Assembly: GCA_933822405.4 (NCBI GenBank)
Contig: CAKOGP040000335.1
Coordinates: 567,975 to 631,974 of the forward strand
DNA from: Cylindrotheca closterium
Taxonomy: Eukaryota > Bacillariophyta > Bacillariophyceae > Bacillariales > Bacillariaceae
Direction of reading: 5' to 3'
DNA: 64,000 nucleotides
The first letter of the stretch is position 1; every line of letters starts with the position of its first letter. A model generated the notes under the pieces. The model did no database searches. It had not been told where the DNA came from and saw only the letters and a program-made list of their open reading frames with translations. Shown piece after piece: positions 43,012 to 52,959 of the stretch. The translations under genes were made by a program, and so were the position numbers.

Positions 43012-44784
43012 TTAGTAGCAGAGAGTGCAGCATCTGCATTCAATGTCACCCGACTTGCAATCGGTTCGAAAGTCTAGTTGCGCCGCTGGCAAACCGCAAA
43101 GCTCATTGGGGATGGCTCCCTGAAATTGGTTGCCGTGCAACCAAATCTTTTCCAAATTCCAATTGGTGGCCAACTCTTTTTCAATGCTACCAGTGAAATG
43201 ATTGTCCGCCAATTGAAGCCAGACCAAGTTCTTGAGGGATGCCAACGCCTTTGTTGGCAGCGGACCGCTGAGCGAGCCATGGACCACGTTGAGAACGTGC
43301 AAATTCTTCAATTTGCCAATGGAAGGAGACAGAGGACCTTCAAACTGATGATGAACCGCCACAAGCCATTGCAATTTAGACAATTCAAAGAATTCGTCCG
43401 GAAGGGTTCCATTGAGTTGGGTCAATCCCATACTTATTTCTTCGAGAGAAGAGAGCAGGCCAATCTGGGTGGGCAATTCTCCCTCCAATTGGGTTTGAGC
43501 AATGGACAAGGATTGCAGTTTGGTGAGATATCCAATGGAAGTCGGAATGCTTCCATTGATTCGAGTGTTGTCGACCATGTCCAAGTACTCCAAGTTGTTG
43601 TTGACAGCAAAGTCCGGCAAGGATCCAGACCAGCGATTATGAGACAATTTGGCAGATTCCAAGGACAATGGAAAGCTGGGCAAGGATCCTTCAAAGCGGT
43701 TATGTTCGAGACTGAGAAAGAGCAAATTGGGTGGAAGCGATTTGACCAATCCTCCCATGTGATTTGCTCCCAGATCCAAGTATTGCAATTTGGGCAATGC
43801 CAAGAGTCCTTCGGGAATGGCACCATCCAGTTTGTTTTCTTGCAAATTCAAGTGTTCCAAATGAGGCAACCATCCCATTTCCATTGGCAAGTACCCAATC
43901 ATGGCAGTCCGGACCAGTTCAATCTTGATGACTTGATCCCGGGCATTGCAAGTAATGCCAGGAAATTGGCATTCGCTGACACCCGCCTTGAGCCACTCGT
44001 GCTCCCCGTCTTGGTACAATTGAATGTTGGAGGCGTAAAACAAAGTGGCCAGAGCAAATCGCTGTTGAATGGCAGCCACATCTTGCAGCTGGTCGACCAA
44101 GAATTGATCATCCCGGAATCCCATCCATTCCATGGCCAAATACTGAGGAGACATGGGATCGTTCCACATGGTGGTGTCGTTGTTGTTCAAGAATATCTTG
44201 CCAATGTAAGGGTCGTTTCGGGTGGAAGGTTCCAAGACGGATTCCAGTGCCTTGTAGTACGCCGATGGCTTCATCATAATGGTAGATGGGTCGGTGGAAT
44301 TGAAAGTAATTGGACCTTCTTGGCTGCTGTTGCTTGTGTCGTTGGCAATTAGAATGGTAGTCATGGTTGCCATGATGAGACCAAGAACCAATAGAATGTG
44401 GCACTTTTTGGCAGGTACGGAACCCAACGAAATGCCGGCAATCGCAAACTTGTAAAACTTGGGAGGAATTCGATGACCGTCAATGGGAAGAACAACGTCG
44501 TCGGTCAAGATTGGCACACATGCGACTCGAGCATCCATCATCATGAAACTTTCTTCATCATTCTCGTTGTCTTCCAAATGATCCATTCCCACATGCTGAT
44601 GATGATGGTGGTGGTGATGAGGCGAACTACCAGCACCACTATCACAACGATGATGAGGTGAAATGGCAGTGGCACCAGGAGAAGGTGGTTGATGGAAATT
44701 GCGGAGCTCCAGGCCAGTGGTTGGATCATCGTCGTCAATGAGGGATAAGTGTTGTTTCTTTTTCGGGGCGGAAGACTTGTTCAT
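43012..44784 (-). CDS. LRR receptor-like membrane protein, 590 aa
   Basis: Single exon from the ATG at 44782-44784. The cytosolic N-terminus has low-complexity His and acidic runs. A single TM segment (ILLVLGLIMATMTTILIA, about residues 130-150) follows, then an extracellular part with a cap (W, C-x-F-P-G-I-T-C) and about ten plant-type LRRs such as LEHLNLQENKLDGAIPEGL and LQYLDLGANHMGGL. The C-terminus has a Cys cluster (CGLPAAQLDFRTDCKSGDIECRCCTLC). The type II orientation, with no C-terminal kinase, is typical of diatom LRR proteins. It probably serves in recognition or adhesion. Opposite-strand frames over this region are shadows. Confidence 0.88.
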   Translation of the reverse strand: MNKSSAPKKKQHLSLIDDDDPTTGLELRNFHQPPSPGATAISPHHRCDSGAGSSPHHHHHHHQHVGMDHLEDNENDEESFMMMDARVACVPILTDDVVLPIDGHRIPPKFYKFAIAGISLGSVPAKKCHILLVLGLIMATMTTILIANDTSNSSQEGPITFNSTDPSTIMMKPSAYYKALESVLEPSTRNDPYIGKIFLNNNDTTMWNDPMSPQYLAMEWMGFRDDQFLVDQLQDVAAIQQRFALATLFYASNIQLYQDGEHEWLKAGVSECQFPGITCNARDQVIKIELVRTAMIGYLPMEMGWLPHLEHLNLQENKLDGAIPEGLLALPKLQYLDLGANHMGGLVKSLPPNLLFLSLEHNRFEGSLPSFPLSLESAKLSHNRWSGSLPDFAVNNNLEYLDMVDNTRINGSIPTSIGYLTKLQSLSIAQTQLEGELPTQIGLLSSLEEISMGLTQLNGTLPDEFFELSKLQWLVAVHHQFEGPLSPSIGKLKNLHVLNVVHGSLSGPLPTKALASLKNLVWLQLADNHFTGSIEKELATNWNLEKIWLHGNQFQGAIPNELCGLPAAQLDFRTDCKSGDIECRCCTLCY

Positions 44785-45262
44785 GCTGGAAATGATGGAG
44801 TGGAATCAATCAAGAACAATTCTGTTCTGTTGTGTTGCCGCTGTCAGGATTGCTTCTGTATTGGTAGCTAGTACTAGTAGTAGCAAACAAGTGCTGTTGA
44901 CTTCTTGATAGCCAATTTGTGTGTTGTGATGATGCCTTGATGAAAACTTGGATTAGAGATTGTCTTTGTTCCTCCTTGAGGGTTTGACAAAATAGTTTGC
45001 AAACTGCTGCTGCTGACAACTTTCTGTATTCCCGCGGGGTTTGGTGTGGGATTTGCAAGGTTTATTTGTGAGCTGTTTTCAATATTTGAATTGGTTTGGG
45101 AGAGCAACGACTACTTCGACCAGACCATGATCGAGAGTAAATTGACTACTTCGACCGCTTCCATCCCCCAAGATTTTTTCATGTTGACACAATAAATCGA
45201 TCATATACACATACTCAATATCCATCACCGTAACACAGCAGCTTACATGCAACAAAAGCAAG
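44785..45262. promoter_or_regulatory. Divergent promoter region between the LRR protein and uroporphyrinogen decarboxylase genes
   Basis: 478 bp from which both genes diverge. No specific element was identified; a short GACTACTTCGACC duplication lies at about 45109-45152. Confidence 0.45.
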
Positions 45263-46552
45263 ATGCTTCTGAATCGTAAAAGCTTACTGTCGAAAGCAAC
45301 CTTTGCCTTGACATCCCTATTGACCAGCACCACTTTTCAATCCAGCAGCTGTAGCAGCACTGCCTCGGCGGCTCCCACTCCTCAATCTGCCAATGCTGCT
45401 GCTGCTGCTGTTGTTGTTGCCAATGGAGCAGTAGACCAGGATCCCTTGCTTTTACGGGTGGCACGAGGAGAAGCCATAGCCGATGATTCGTCACCTCCAC
45501 CAGTATGGATGATGCGTCAAGCGGGACGTCACATGAAGGCTTACCGAGATTTGGTCCACGACTATCCCACCTTTCGACAACGATCCGAGATTCCAAGGGT
45601 GGCGCTGGAAATTTCCCTACAACCATTCAAGGCCTACAACGTGGACGGAATTATTTTGTTTTCAGACATTTTGACGCCCTTGCCCCAAATGGGAATTCAA
45701 TTTAAAATTGGAGAGTCGGGAACGATTGAAATTGAAACCCCCTTGCTCGATTGCGAATCCGTATTCCAATCGGGGAAATTGAAACGATGCCCTGACTATG
45801 ACGATTGCGTAGCGGGGACCGTGCTCCAGCACATTCAACAGCATTTGAAGGACACTAACAAAACGGCGACTGTTTTGGGGTTCATTGGCCTTCCATATAC
45901 CTTGGCCACCTATCTAGTGGAGGGCAAGACCGCAGCCTCCTCGGGGTTTGCCAAAATGACCCAACTGGTACGGGAAAGAGACTTGCCAAAGGTGCAGTGG
46001 TTGCACGACATGCTAACATTACTGGCCGATAACTTGGCGGACTATGCTTGTTTTCAAATTGAAAGCGGGGCACAAGTGATTCAAGTATTTGATTCCTGGG
46101 CTGGACATTTGAACCACAAGGAGTACCAGAGGTTCGCCTTGCCCTATCAACAACGTGTGATTGCTCGAATACACAAGAGATATCCAGATACACCCATTAT
46201 CATTTACATGGCACCAGCAAAGTATTCCAAGAATGGGCAACGTCTAAAGTTACTTGCACAGTCTGGTGCCAATGTGGTTTCGGTAGACCATACTGTAAGC
46301 CTCAAGAAAGCCATCAAAATCCTTCGAAAATATCCCAACGTCAAGGCTGTCCAAGGAAACTTGGATCCCAAACTCCTGAGAGACGCATCTTTGGAGGATA
46401 TCCGAAAGGCGACTCAAAAGCTCATTGCCCAAGCAAAAGCAATGAAAATGCCTCACATTGTCAATCTTGGACACGGGATTCTACCAGATACGCCGGAGGA
46501 AAAGGCGGCTGCCTTCGTGCAGGCGGTGCATTCCTATCCCCCACCTCTGTAG
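45263..46552 (+). CDS. hemE: Uroporphyrinogen decarboxylase
   Basis: 429 residues from the ATG at 45263. Catalyses four decarboxylations of uroporphyrinogen III to coproporphyrinogen III in haem and chlorophyll synthesis. Family motifs are clear: PVWMMRQAGRHMKAYR near residue 78, which includes the substrate-binding Arg, FSDILTPLPQMG with the catalytic Asp, GFIGLPYTLATYLVEG, VFDSWAGHL and NLGHGILPDTP. The N-terminal 50 residues are Ser/Ala-rich with a hydrophobic start (MLLNRKSLLSKATFALTSLL) and an Ala run, fitting a signal/transit leader to the plastid, though no clear ASAFAP motif is seen. Diatoms carry several isoforms. Confidence 0.95.
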   Translation: MLLNRKSLLSKATFALTSLLTSTTFQSSSCSSTASAAPTPQSANAAAAAVVVANGAVDQDPLLLRVARGEAIADDSSPPPVWMMRQAGRHMKAYRDLVHDYPTFRQRSEIPRVALEISLQPFKAYNVDGIILFSDILTPLPQMGIQFKIGESGTIEIETPLLDCESVFQSGKLKRCPDYDDCVAGTVLQHIQQHLKDTNKTATVLGFIGLPYTLATYLVEGKTAASSGFAKMTQLVRERDLPKVQWLHDMLTLLADNLADYACFQIESGAQVIQVFDSWAGHLNHKEYQRFALPYQQRVIARIHKRYPDTPIIIYMAPAKYSKNGQRLKLLAQSGANVVSVDHTVSLKKAIKILRKYPNVKAVQGNLDPKLLRDASLEDIRKATQKLIAQAKAMKMPHIVNLGHGILPDTPEEKAAAFVQAVHSYPPPL

Positions 46553-46868
46553 AACATCATAGATGTTGAAACGTGCGTTGTTGCATGCGCCACAGCTCGG
46601 GAAGCACATCAGTTGGACTGTTCGGTCTTTTTTCGAACGAAGAAACACATGGCGTCAACACGTGCTTTTTCGCCATAATTTTACCACGGGTATTCGCGAA
46701 TGTTATATTGCGGAGAAACTTCTGCGCACCTTGACACGCCACAGTTTCTGGAAAAAAACATTATCCAACCGTCACACTTTCCGAACTCCCGTCACTTCCT
46801 GCTCTCACAATTCTCCAAAATACCAAAAGCGTATTCACACAAGCTCAACTACAAACTACACTATCAAC

Positions 46869-47108
46869 ATGGCCAAGTTCTCCCTCCTCATTCTCGCCAT
46901 CATCGCCTCCTCGGTTTCTGCTCAAAAGCCCAAGCGACTTCGACAACTTCAAACAATGTCCCCCGTGGCCGTGATGATTCCCGTCGCTGTCCCCACCACT
47001 TCTTCCAGTAGTAGCAGCAAGAGCGGCAAGGGCAGCAGTAGTAGCAGCAGCAGTGGCAAGGGAAGCAAGAGACAACTTGTTCACTACAAAGCCGAGTATG
47101 AGAAGTAA
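46869..47108 (+). CDS. Silaffin-like secreted Ser/Lys peptide, copy 1 (79 aa)
   Basis: ATG at 46869; a longer in-frame extension (from 46563) is not conserved in copy 2 and is rejected. Signal peptide MAKFSLLILAIIASSVSA, then QKPKRLRQLQ, a short hydrophobic Pro/Val segment, and a Ser-rich part with spaced lysines (SKSGKGSSSS, SGKGSKRQL) ending HYKAEYEK. Two RQL tripeptides bracket the Ser/Lys part and match the RXL processing motif of diatom biosilica proteins. Spaced Lys in poly-Ser is the pattern modified to polyamines and phosphoserine in silaffins. A cell-wall or biosilica role is inferred from composition only. Confidence 0.75.
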   Translation: MAKFSLLILAIIASSVSAQKPKRLRQLQTMSPVAVMIPVAVPTTSSSSSSKSGKGSSSSSSSGKGSKRQLVHYKAEYEK

Positions 47109-47856
47109 AAGCTACGTTGTTGTTGGTCAGTCGGTCGGTCGGTTTCGAATCATTTCAAACCCAAATCATTTGATCCGTTTGGTTGGTCAGACTACGGGTA
47201 GTCTTACATCTATCCGAGCTCCTTGTGATATGAACCAGAAGAGAATTTGGAATTCTCCATTCTTACCATGTCACCTGTGGCTTTTTGCAATGCTTGTTCA
47301 AATACGATATTATTAAAAATTGTGCTAGTAAACCATCTTTGAGACACTTATTATTATGCTATGATAGACCTGCAACTTTGATCAGATCAATGCTATCTTC
47401 CGATTCGGATTTTGTCTTGGCCCTAATAGTTGCGACGAATACATTTGAAAATGACAAAAAGAAGATGCTATTATTCCGTAGTAGTACCATGTACCGTACT
47501 CAACGCACTAGAGAAGAGATCCGTATAGTAGCACCACGTGTTCCAAACACGCACTGCTGCATGCCCCACAGTTTGGGGAGCGCATCCTTCCGTTGGACTG
47601 TTGGGTCTTCTTTTCAAATGAAGACAACATGGCGTCAACACGTGCTTTGTCGCTATATTTTTACCACGGGTGTTCGCGAATGTTATTGCGCAGAAAACCG
47701 GCGAAACAATTTGGTGCACCTTGACACGCCACAGTTTCTGGAAAAAACATTATCCAACCGTCACACTTTCCGAGCTCCGTCACTTCCGGCTCTCACAATT
47801 CTCCAAAATACCAAAAGCGTATTCACACAAGCTCAACTACAAACTACACTATCAAC

Positions 47857-48108
47857 ATGGCCAAGTTCTCCCTCCTCATTCTCGCCATCATCGCCATCAT
47901 CGCCTCCTCGGTTTCTGCTCAAAAGCCCAAGCGACTTCGACAACTTCAAACAATGTCCCCCGTGGCCGTGATGATGACTCCCGTCGCTGTCCCCACCACT
48001 TCTTCCAGTAGTAGCAGCAAGAGCGGCAAGGGCAGCAGTAGTAGCAGCAGCAGTGGCAAGGGAAGCAAGAGACAACTTGTTCACTACAAAGCCGAGTACG
48101 AGAAGTAA
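47857..48108 (+). CDS. Silaffin-like secreted Ser/Lys peptide, copy 2 (83 aa)
   Basis: ATG at 47857. It differs from copy 1 by in-frame insertions: an extra IAI in the signal peptide (AIIAIIASSVSA) and VMMTPVAVP in place of VMIPVAVP. The Ser/Lys region and the KRQLVHYKAEYEK end are the same. The 5' flank no longer has a continuous upstream frame, which supports the inner ATG as the real start in all copies. Confidence 0.75.
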   Translation: MAKFSLLILAIIAIIASSVSAQKPKRLRQLQTMSPVAVMMTPVAVPTTSSSSSSKSGKGSSSSSSSGKGSKRQLVHYKAEYEK

Positions 48109-48862
48109 AAGCTACGTTGTTGTTGGTCAGTCGGTTGGTCGGTTTCGAATCATTTCAAACCCAAATCATTTGATCCGTTTGGTTGGTCAGACTACGGGTA
48201 GTCTTACATCTATCCGAGCTCCTTGTGATATAAACCAGAAGAGAATTTGGAATTCTCCGTTCTTACCATGTCACCTGTGGCTTTTTGCAATGCTTGTTCA
48301 GATACGATATTATTTAAAATTGTGCTAGTAAACCATCTTTGAGACACTTATTATTATGCTATGATAGACCTGCAACTTTGATCAGATCAATGCTATCTTC
48401 CGATTCGGATTTTGTCTTGGCCCTAATAGTTGCGACGAATACATTTGAAAATGACAAAAAGAAGATGCTATTATTCCGTAGTAGTACCATGTACATTTAC
48501 CGTACTCAACGCACTAGAGAAGAGATCCGTATAGTAGCACCACGTGTTCCAAACACGCACTGCTGCATGCCCCACAGTTTGAGTAGCGCATCCATCCGTT
48601 GGACTGTTGGGTCTTCTTTTCAAATGAAGACAACATGGCGTCAACACGTGCTTGTCGCCATATTTTTACCACGGGTGTTCGCGAATGTTATATATTGAAC
48701 ATTGCGGAAAAACTTCTGCGCACCTCGACACGCCACAGTTTCTGGAAAAAAACATTATCCAACCGTCACACTTTCCGAACTCCCGTCACTTCCTGCTCTC
48801 ACAATTCTCCAAAATACCAAAAGCGTATTCACACAAGCTCAACTACAAACTACACTATCAAC

Positions 48863-49123
48863 ATGACCAAGTTCTCCCTCCTCATTCTCGCCATCATCGC
48901 CATCATCGCCACCTCTGTCTCTGCTCAAAAGCCCAAGCGACTTCGACAACTTCAAACAATGTCCCCCGTGGCCGTGATGATGACTCCCGTCGCTGTCCCT
49001 ACCACTTCTTCAAGTGGTAGCAGCAAGAGCGGCAAGGGCAGCAGTAGTAGTAGCAGCAGCAGCAGCAGTGGCAAGGGAAGCAAGAGACAACTTGTTCACT
49101 ACAAAGCCGAGTACGAGAAGTAG
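48863..49123 (+). CDS. Silaffin-like secreted Ser/Lys peptide, copy 3 (86 aa)
   Basis: ATG at 48863 (MTKFSLLILAIIAIIATSVSA). The serine run is longer (ten Ser between the two SGKG units) and one Ser is Gly (SSSGSSKSGKG). The ending KRQLVHYKAEYEK is kept. Its 3' flank is unrelated to that of copies 1 and 2, so it may have a different polyadenylation context and expression. Confidence 0.75.
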   Translation: MTKFSLLILAIIAIIATSVSAQKPKRLRQLQTMSPVAVMMTPVAVPTTSSSGSSKSGKGSSSSSSSSSSGKGSKRQLVHYKAEYEK

Positions 49124-49296
49124 GATCAGAGATAGCACTTCAATCTTCCATCGTAAAATAAAGATGTAATTGTGAAATAATCTATAATATATTAATAGTA
49201 GCAAAGAATTAGTTTTAAACAGCCAAAGTGTTCAAAATGATTTGGTAGATATTACGATTGTTGGTCCTAAAAAGTCTTTGTCATTGCTCTATTAGA

Positions 49297-50889
49297 TTAG
49301 AATTTGTACAGTCCTCCTACCCCTACAATGCCGTTGAATAGGTATGTATTGTTGAGTGGTATGTATTGACCCGTAATGATTTTGACAGCCTCTTGGGAGG
49401 CGACTCCGCCAACGACCGAAGCTACATTGTGAAGTTCCGCATTGGCATATCGAGTCAATTCGTGACAAATATCTCCCTGATTCGACTTCACCAAGCCCTC
49501 GTCGGCCAAGCCATAGTGCAAGGCCACGGCCTTGTATTCCTCTTCCAACAGAGGGGCATCGGCCTCCCAAGATTCATCATCCTTCATACCCGGATAGCGT
49601 CCTTGCTTTTTGAAAAACGCATGACACGCCCGGAGTCCCAAATACCACAATAGTGGAGTATGGGCTTCCACCTCGTACGGATCCATCAAGCTCATTTTCA
49701 AATCGTCCATGGTTTCTTCATCGGGTTGGGACGTTAGTTCTTCCACCAAACTACGAGTGCTCATTTGGGTGACAGAAAAGACATTGGCGCAAAAGCTTTG
49801 AATAGCATCTTCTGGTAAGTCCTGACATAAATCCTTCATTTCCTGCAAGTCTTGTTCGGCTTGGGTCTTGTAAATTGATTGCAGTTTGACATAGTGATTG
49901 GTGGAGGCAGTCATGTCCGGAATTGCCCCATTCAATGGCAGACGGCCGTCGTGCTTCTCGCGAAAGGTATCAAGAGCCTGAAACAATTTGGCCAACATGC
50001 TAGAATCATCACCACCCACCAAATCTTCTGGGAGAAAGACCTCCCGCTCTGTATAGGCCAAATAGGCGTGTTGAATGGCCTCTTCAAAATTGACCTCCTT
50101 GTGAATATCTCTACTCATGTTCTTGATGGAGTCCTTGAATTCATTCTTTTCGGGAAAAGTTTTTGGATCTTGTCCCCCATGCGAGGCCCGCCACGCTTCA
50201 ATGGCCTTGCGCAATACGATGGGGTACGGAACATGACCATGTTCGTGGGATTCTAATTTGCTCAAATCGCCAATCGACTGAACAAATTCATCGAGGGCTG
50301 GAAAACTCTTTTTGAGTCTTAGGTCAGGCGGTGCATTGGCTGGTTTGGGATCCAAGAGAGGGACCTTGCCCGACAGTTGCAATTTGACGCATCCCATAAG
50401 TCCGTAGGATTGGACCATGACCAAGGGCAACTGTAAACTACTGCATTGGGCCGACAAAGTTTCCAAGACTAGTGGGTCCAAATCGCTGGCAATGACTAGC
50501 AACTTTTGCCTAGAATTGGTTTCCTTGTACAGAATCTCCTTCCAGTCTTTAATGTCTTGCAGCTTGGGTACGTTCTGAAAGGCTCCGAGTACGTCTGGAT
50601 TCAATTCTTGCAGATTTTCACAGGCGACTTGCGCTCTTGCTTTTTTGCCAATCGTAGGTTCTTCTTGACAAGTAGAAGTCACAAAGAAATTGCTGGCTAC
50701 ATCTTCCTTGCTCACTAAGACATCGTCAATGACGCAAAAGGAACCAATCCCGGGCAAGACCAAGTTTTTGAGAGTCTCAGTTCCCGCCGCAGTGCCTCCA
50801 ATCAGAACCACGCAAGTATCTCCCAAGGCACGTTGACCCTTGGCACCCCATAGACGGAGTTGTCGATCGTACTTGTCGTTTGTGGCCAT
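49297..50889 (-). CDS. NAE1: NEDD8-activating enzyme E1 regulatory subunit (APPBP1/ULA1)
   Basis: 530 residues from the ATG at 50887-50889 with no intron. The start MATNDKYDRQLRLWGAKGQRAL and CVVLIGGTAAGTETLKNLVLPGIGSF are the adenylation-domain signatures of this subunit; SNFFVTSTCQEEPTIGKKARAQ and LVMVQSYGLMG follow. The protein is the inactive half that pairs with UBA3, lacks a catalytic cysteine and is needed to activate NEDD8 for cullin neddylation. HYGLADEGL and ELHNVASVVGGVASQEAVKIITGQY near the C-terminus match the family end. Length is as expected (about 530). Confidence 0.95.
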   Translation of the reverse strand: MATNDKYDRQLRLWGAKGQRALGDTCVVLIGGTAAGTETLKNLVLPGIGSFCVIDDVLVSKEDVASNFFVTSTCQEEPTIGKKARAQVACENLQELNPDVLGAFQNVPKLQDIKDWKEILYKETNSRQKLLVIASDLDPLVLETLSAQCSSLQLPLVMVQSYGLMGCVKLQLSGKVPLLDPKPANAPPDLRLKKSFPALDEFVQSIGDLSKLESHEHGHVPYPIVLRKAIEAWRASHGGQDPKTFPEKNEFKDSIKNMSRDIHKEVNFEEAIQHAYLAYTEREVFLPEDLVGGDDSSMLAKLFQALDTFREKHDGRLPLNGAIPDMTASTNHYVKLQSIYKTQAEQDLQEMKDLCQDLPEDAIQSFCANVFSVTQMSTRSLVEELTSQPDEETMDDLKMSLMDPYEVEAHTPLLWYLGLRACHAFFKKQGRYPGMKDDESWEADAPLLEEEYKAVALHYGLADEGLVKSNQGDICHELTRYANAELHNVASVVGGVASQEAVKIITGQYIPLNNTYLFNGIVGVGGLYKF

Positions 50890-51229
50890 GGTTTTATTAT
50901 TTTGGTTTGGAAAGCTGAAAGCGTGATGCTATCGTTGTTTTAAGGTATGATGATGATGATTATGATGCACGTTCCAACAAGAAAAAATAAGATCTTGCGT
51001 TGAATGCACGCTTCTTTGGTGGGTCTGTTGAGTCGATCGAAAGGCTTCGATGGGATATTGAGGGAGGGGTGCCCCGAATGATGATGTTGTCGGGGAAAAT
51101 TGGGCATGGGAAAGTCCCATTTATTGGATATTATTGCACCTCAACTCAATAATGCACTACAGCATATATCGGACCCATGGATACAAAGCTCGTTATTGCG
51201 CCCTTGGACGTATACTGTAGTTGAAAAAG
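50890..51229. other. Divergent intergenic region
   Basis: Between NAE1 (minus) and the BspA-like gene (plus); contains a short TGATGATGATGATTATGATG run near 50947. No element identified. Confidence 0.4.
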
Positions 51230-51871
51230 ATGGAGATAAATGAGTACTGCTACCAACGAGACGAGGGAGAAAGAATCAGGATCCCCTCATCTGTGAATGT
51301 GATTCACAGATATTCCTTTGCGAGATGCCAAATGATCTTGGTAGAAGCAATTCTGTCAGCAACGTCCATCGCAGAGATTCCCAGCTATGGGTTCCACATC
51401 TGTGTCTCGCTGCAAACTGTGGCCCTACCCAGTTCGGTGGAACTTATTGATTTTGGTGCATTCTCTGGGTGTATTTCCTTGGTGACAGTGATGATTCCTC
51501 TGAATGCAAAACCGATCAAGATTTCAGGCCAAGCCTTCTCTCGCTGTAGTGCTCTTGCAAACCTTGTTCTTCCAAAAGGGTCCAGAGCCAGAACTTCAAT
51601 GACATCGGCTTCCTTTCCAGAATGTACCTTATTGCACAATCGCTTTGGTGATGGTGATGGTGAAGTACCAGCAGATGGGATTGTTGCCGGTTTGGTACAC
51701 CGGTTTGACAACTCCCCCGTCCACAAAATATGTTACTACCACCATCATAATTCCTCTACTACTACTACTACTACAAAAATAGTAATAGGATCTTATGTAA
51801 TTATCCAAGAAAAGGCCTTCAAAAATAGTAATAGGATCTTATGTAATTATCCAAGAAAAGGCCAGTCTTGA
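51230..51871 (+). CDS. BspA-like leucine-rich-repeat (LRR_5) protein, 213 aa
   Basis: ATG at 51230 (MEINEYCYQRDEGE). Three to four LRR_5-type repeats are visible: IRIPSSVNVIHRYSFARC, VALPSSVELIDFGAFSGC, IKISGQAFSRCSALANLVLP, and a last degenerate one. After that the protein is low-complexity (poly-Thr) and its last 30 residues are encoded by a 43-bp direct repeat, so the C-terminus looks secondarily altered and the gene may be truncated. BspA-like LRR families are large and variable in diatoms. No signal peptide. Role unknown. Confidence 0.65.
   Translation: MEINEYCYQRDEGERIRIPSSVNVIHRYSFARCQMILVEAILSATSIAEIPSYGFHICVSLQTVALPSSVELIDFGAFSGCISLVTVMIPLNAKPIKISGQAFSRCSALANLVLPKGSRARTSMTSASFPECTLLHNRFGDGDGEVPADGIVAGLVHRFDNSPVHKICYYHHHNSSTTTTTTKIVIGSYVIIQEKAFKNSNRILCNYPRKGQS
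51775..51863. repeat. 43-bp direct repeat, 46-bp period
   Basis: 51775-51817 and 51821-51863 are identical, each with AAAAATAGTAATAGGATCTT at the start and CCAAGAAAAGGCC at the end. Preceded by a CTACTACTACTAC run. Confidence 0.9.
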
Positions 51872-52084
51872 CCGAAGCTAATTGGGATGAATAGCTTTCG
51901 CCGGAGCTTCGTCAGCGGCAAGACAAGTGGCAAGAGGCAAGAGATTGGTCTTTTCATTTTTGAATTTCAGCGATTTCGCCAAAATCGAGCTGGACACACA
52001 GATTGCGACTATTTTTGTTTTTGTAACGGTGTCATAGTCGCGTGTTTTTCGACAGTGATTGTGTCACAAATTCTTATATGATCG

Positions 52085-52306
52085 TCAGTTGGGCTCTGCA
52101 TTTGTGAAAGAATGTAAAAGTTCAGCTTGAATAGTTGAGACTTGCCGAGCAGTTGGGCATTTTGCTTCAACATGACGAGGAAATAGGAGATTCTTCAGAT
52201 TGGGGGCACGACTGTACGCAACAATAAGTCGCTTAATAGGAATGAGAGCTTTTTTGTTGTTGTGGAGTTTGTATAAATATGGTTCAAACTTTTCTTTTAG
52301 GACCAC
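52085..52306 (-). pseudogene. Possible retroelement-derived fragment
   Basis: Minus-strand frame of 73 residues with LIVAYSRAPNLKNLLFPRHVE, which recalls the C-terminal tail of non-LTR reverse transcriptases (RxxPNLKxxLV). It is next to other transposon remnants. Too short for a firm call. Confidence 0.25.
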
Positions 52307-52954
52307 AGGTGTATCTTTTCAAATAAAGGCATCCCAGCCAATCCATGAAAAAGTTCTGTGCCAAGCTTGGCTATGATCACAAGCTTGACCAAACAATCGG
52401 TGTTTTGTTTGTGGGCGGAGCATGTGTGCATGAAAGGCCTGTTGAAGTGAGATGTAGGAGGATGTAGTTGCGCGTTGAATCTTTTGATTTCTTTTCCCAT
52501 GGCTTTGAAAATTGAATGAGAGATTTGTAATGCCGTCGTAAATTCATCACCATCGGGCGTTTGCCAATTTCCGTATCAATTGCCGTCCTGTTCAGTTGTA
52601 GAAACAATGCAGTAACCTTGGTTTGCAGGTTATGTAGTTTCATCGCCTCCAAGTGTACTGCTCTCCCCTCATGTTTGTTGTATGCTGCGTATGCTTTCTT
52701 CAGCATGCGTTCAAACATGGCCCAGTTCATCGTCGGCTTTTCTCCCACGTAGCATAGGTTCTTGATGGTGTGTTTGGCCTCGGCGATGTTGTGGGCTAGG
52801 AGTCCTTCTCCTTTGTAGTGGGTGCTTAGGGCGATTCATGCATCTCTATTGTTGCCTTCAACATCAATGGCTCGTATCAGGCATCAATCAAATTTGCCCT
52901 TGTGCAGCAGTCATTCCTGCTAGGGTTTTGAGTTCATCGTTAAGTTTGTCAATG
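52300..52954 (-). pseudogene. Degenerate gag-like remnant of an older retroelement, 3' part
   Basis: Minus strand, broken frames. From 52954 downward reads IDKLNDELKTLAGMTAAQGQI then a stop; around 52830-52740 reads STHYKGEGLLAHNIAEAKHTIKNL; 52748-52377 carries NWAMFERMLKKAYAAYNKHEGR. This series of motifs is typical of gag polyproteins of diatom copia elements. At least two frameshifts and two stops show it is dead. Its 5' part lies beyond the young copia insertion, at 59156-59490. Confidence 0.65.
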
Positions 52955-52959
52955 GATAC

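Larger units (their letters stand above)
46565..49123 (+). repeat. Tandem triplication (unit about 1 kb) of a small secreted-protein gene
   Basis: Units start near 46565, 47545 and 48550. Coding starts are 988 and 1006 bp apart. Units 1 and 2 are nearly identical through 5' flank, coding region and 3' flank (47109-47536 against 48109-48540). Unit 3 loses similarity directly after its stop codon at 49123, so the array ends inside a unit. Indels in the coding regions are multiples of three, while the 5' flanks carry frame-changing differences, pointing to selection on the proteins. Confidence 0.9.

Noticed and set aside
43078..44352. 424-codon frame on the plus strand
   Set aside because: It is antisense to the LRR protein and its composition mirrors the repeats; no independent domain.
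46563..46868. N-terminal extension of silaffin-like copy 1
   Set aside because: The frame is not kept in copy 2 and the internal ATG begins a good signal peptide in all three copies.
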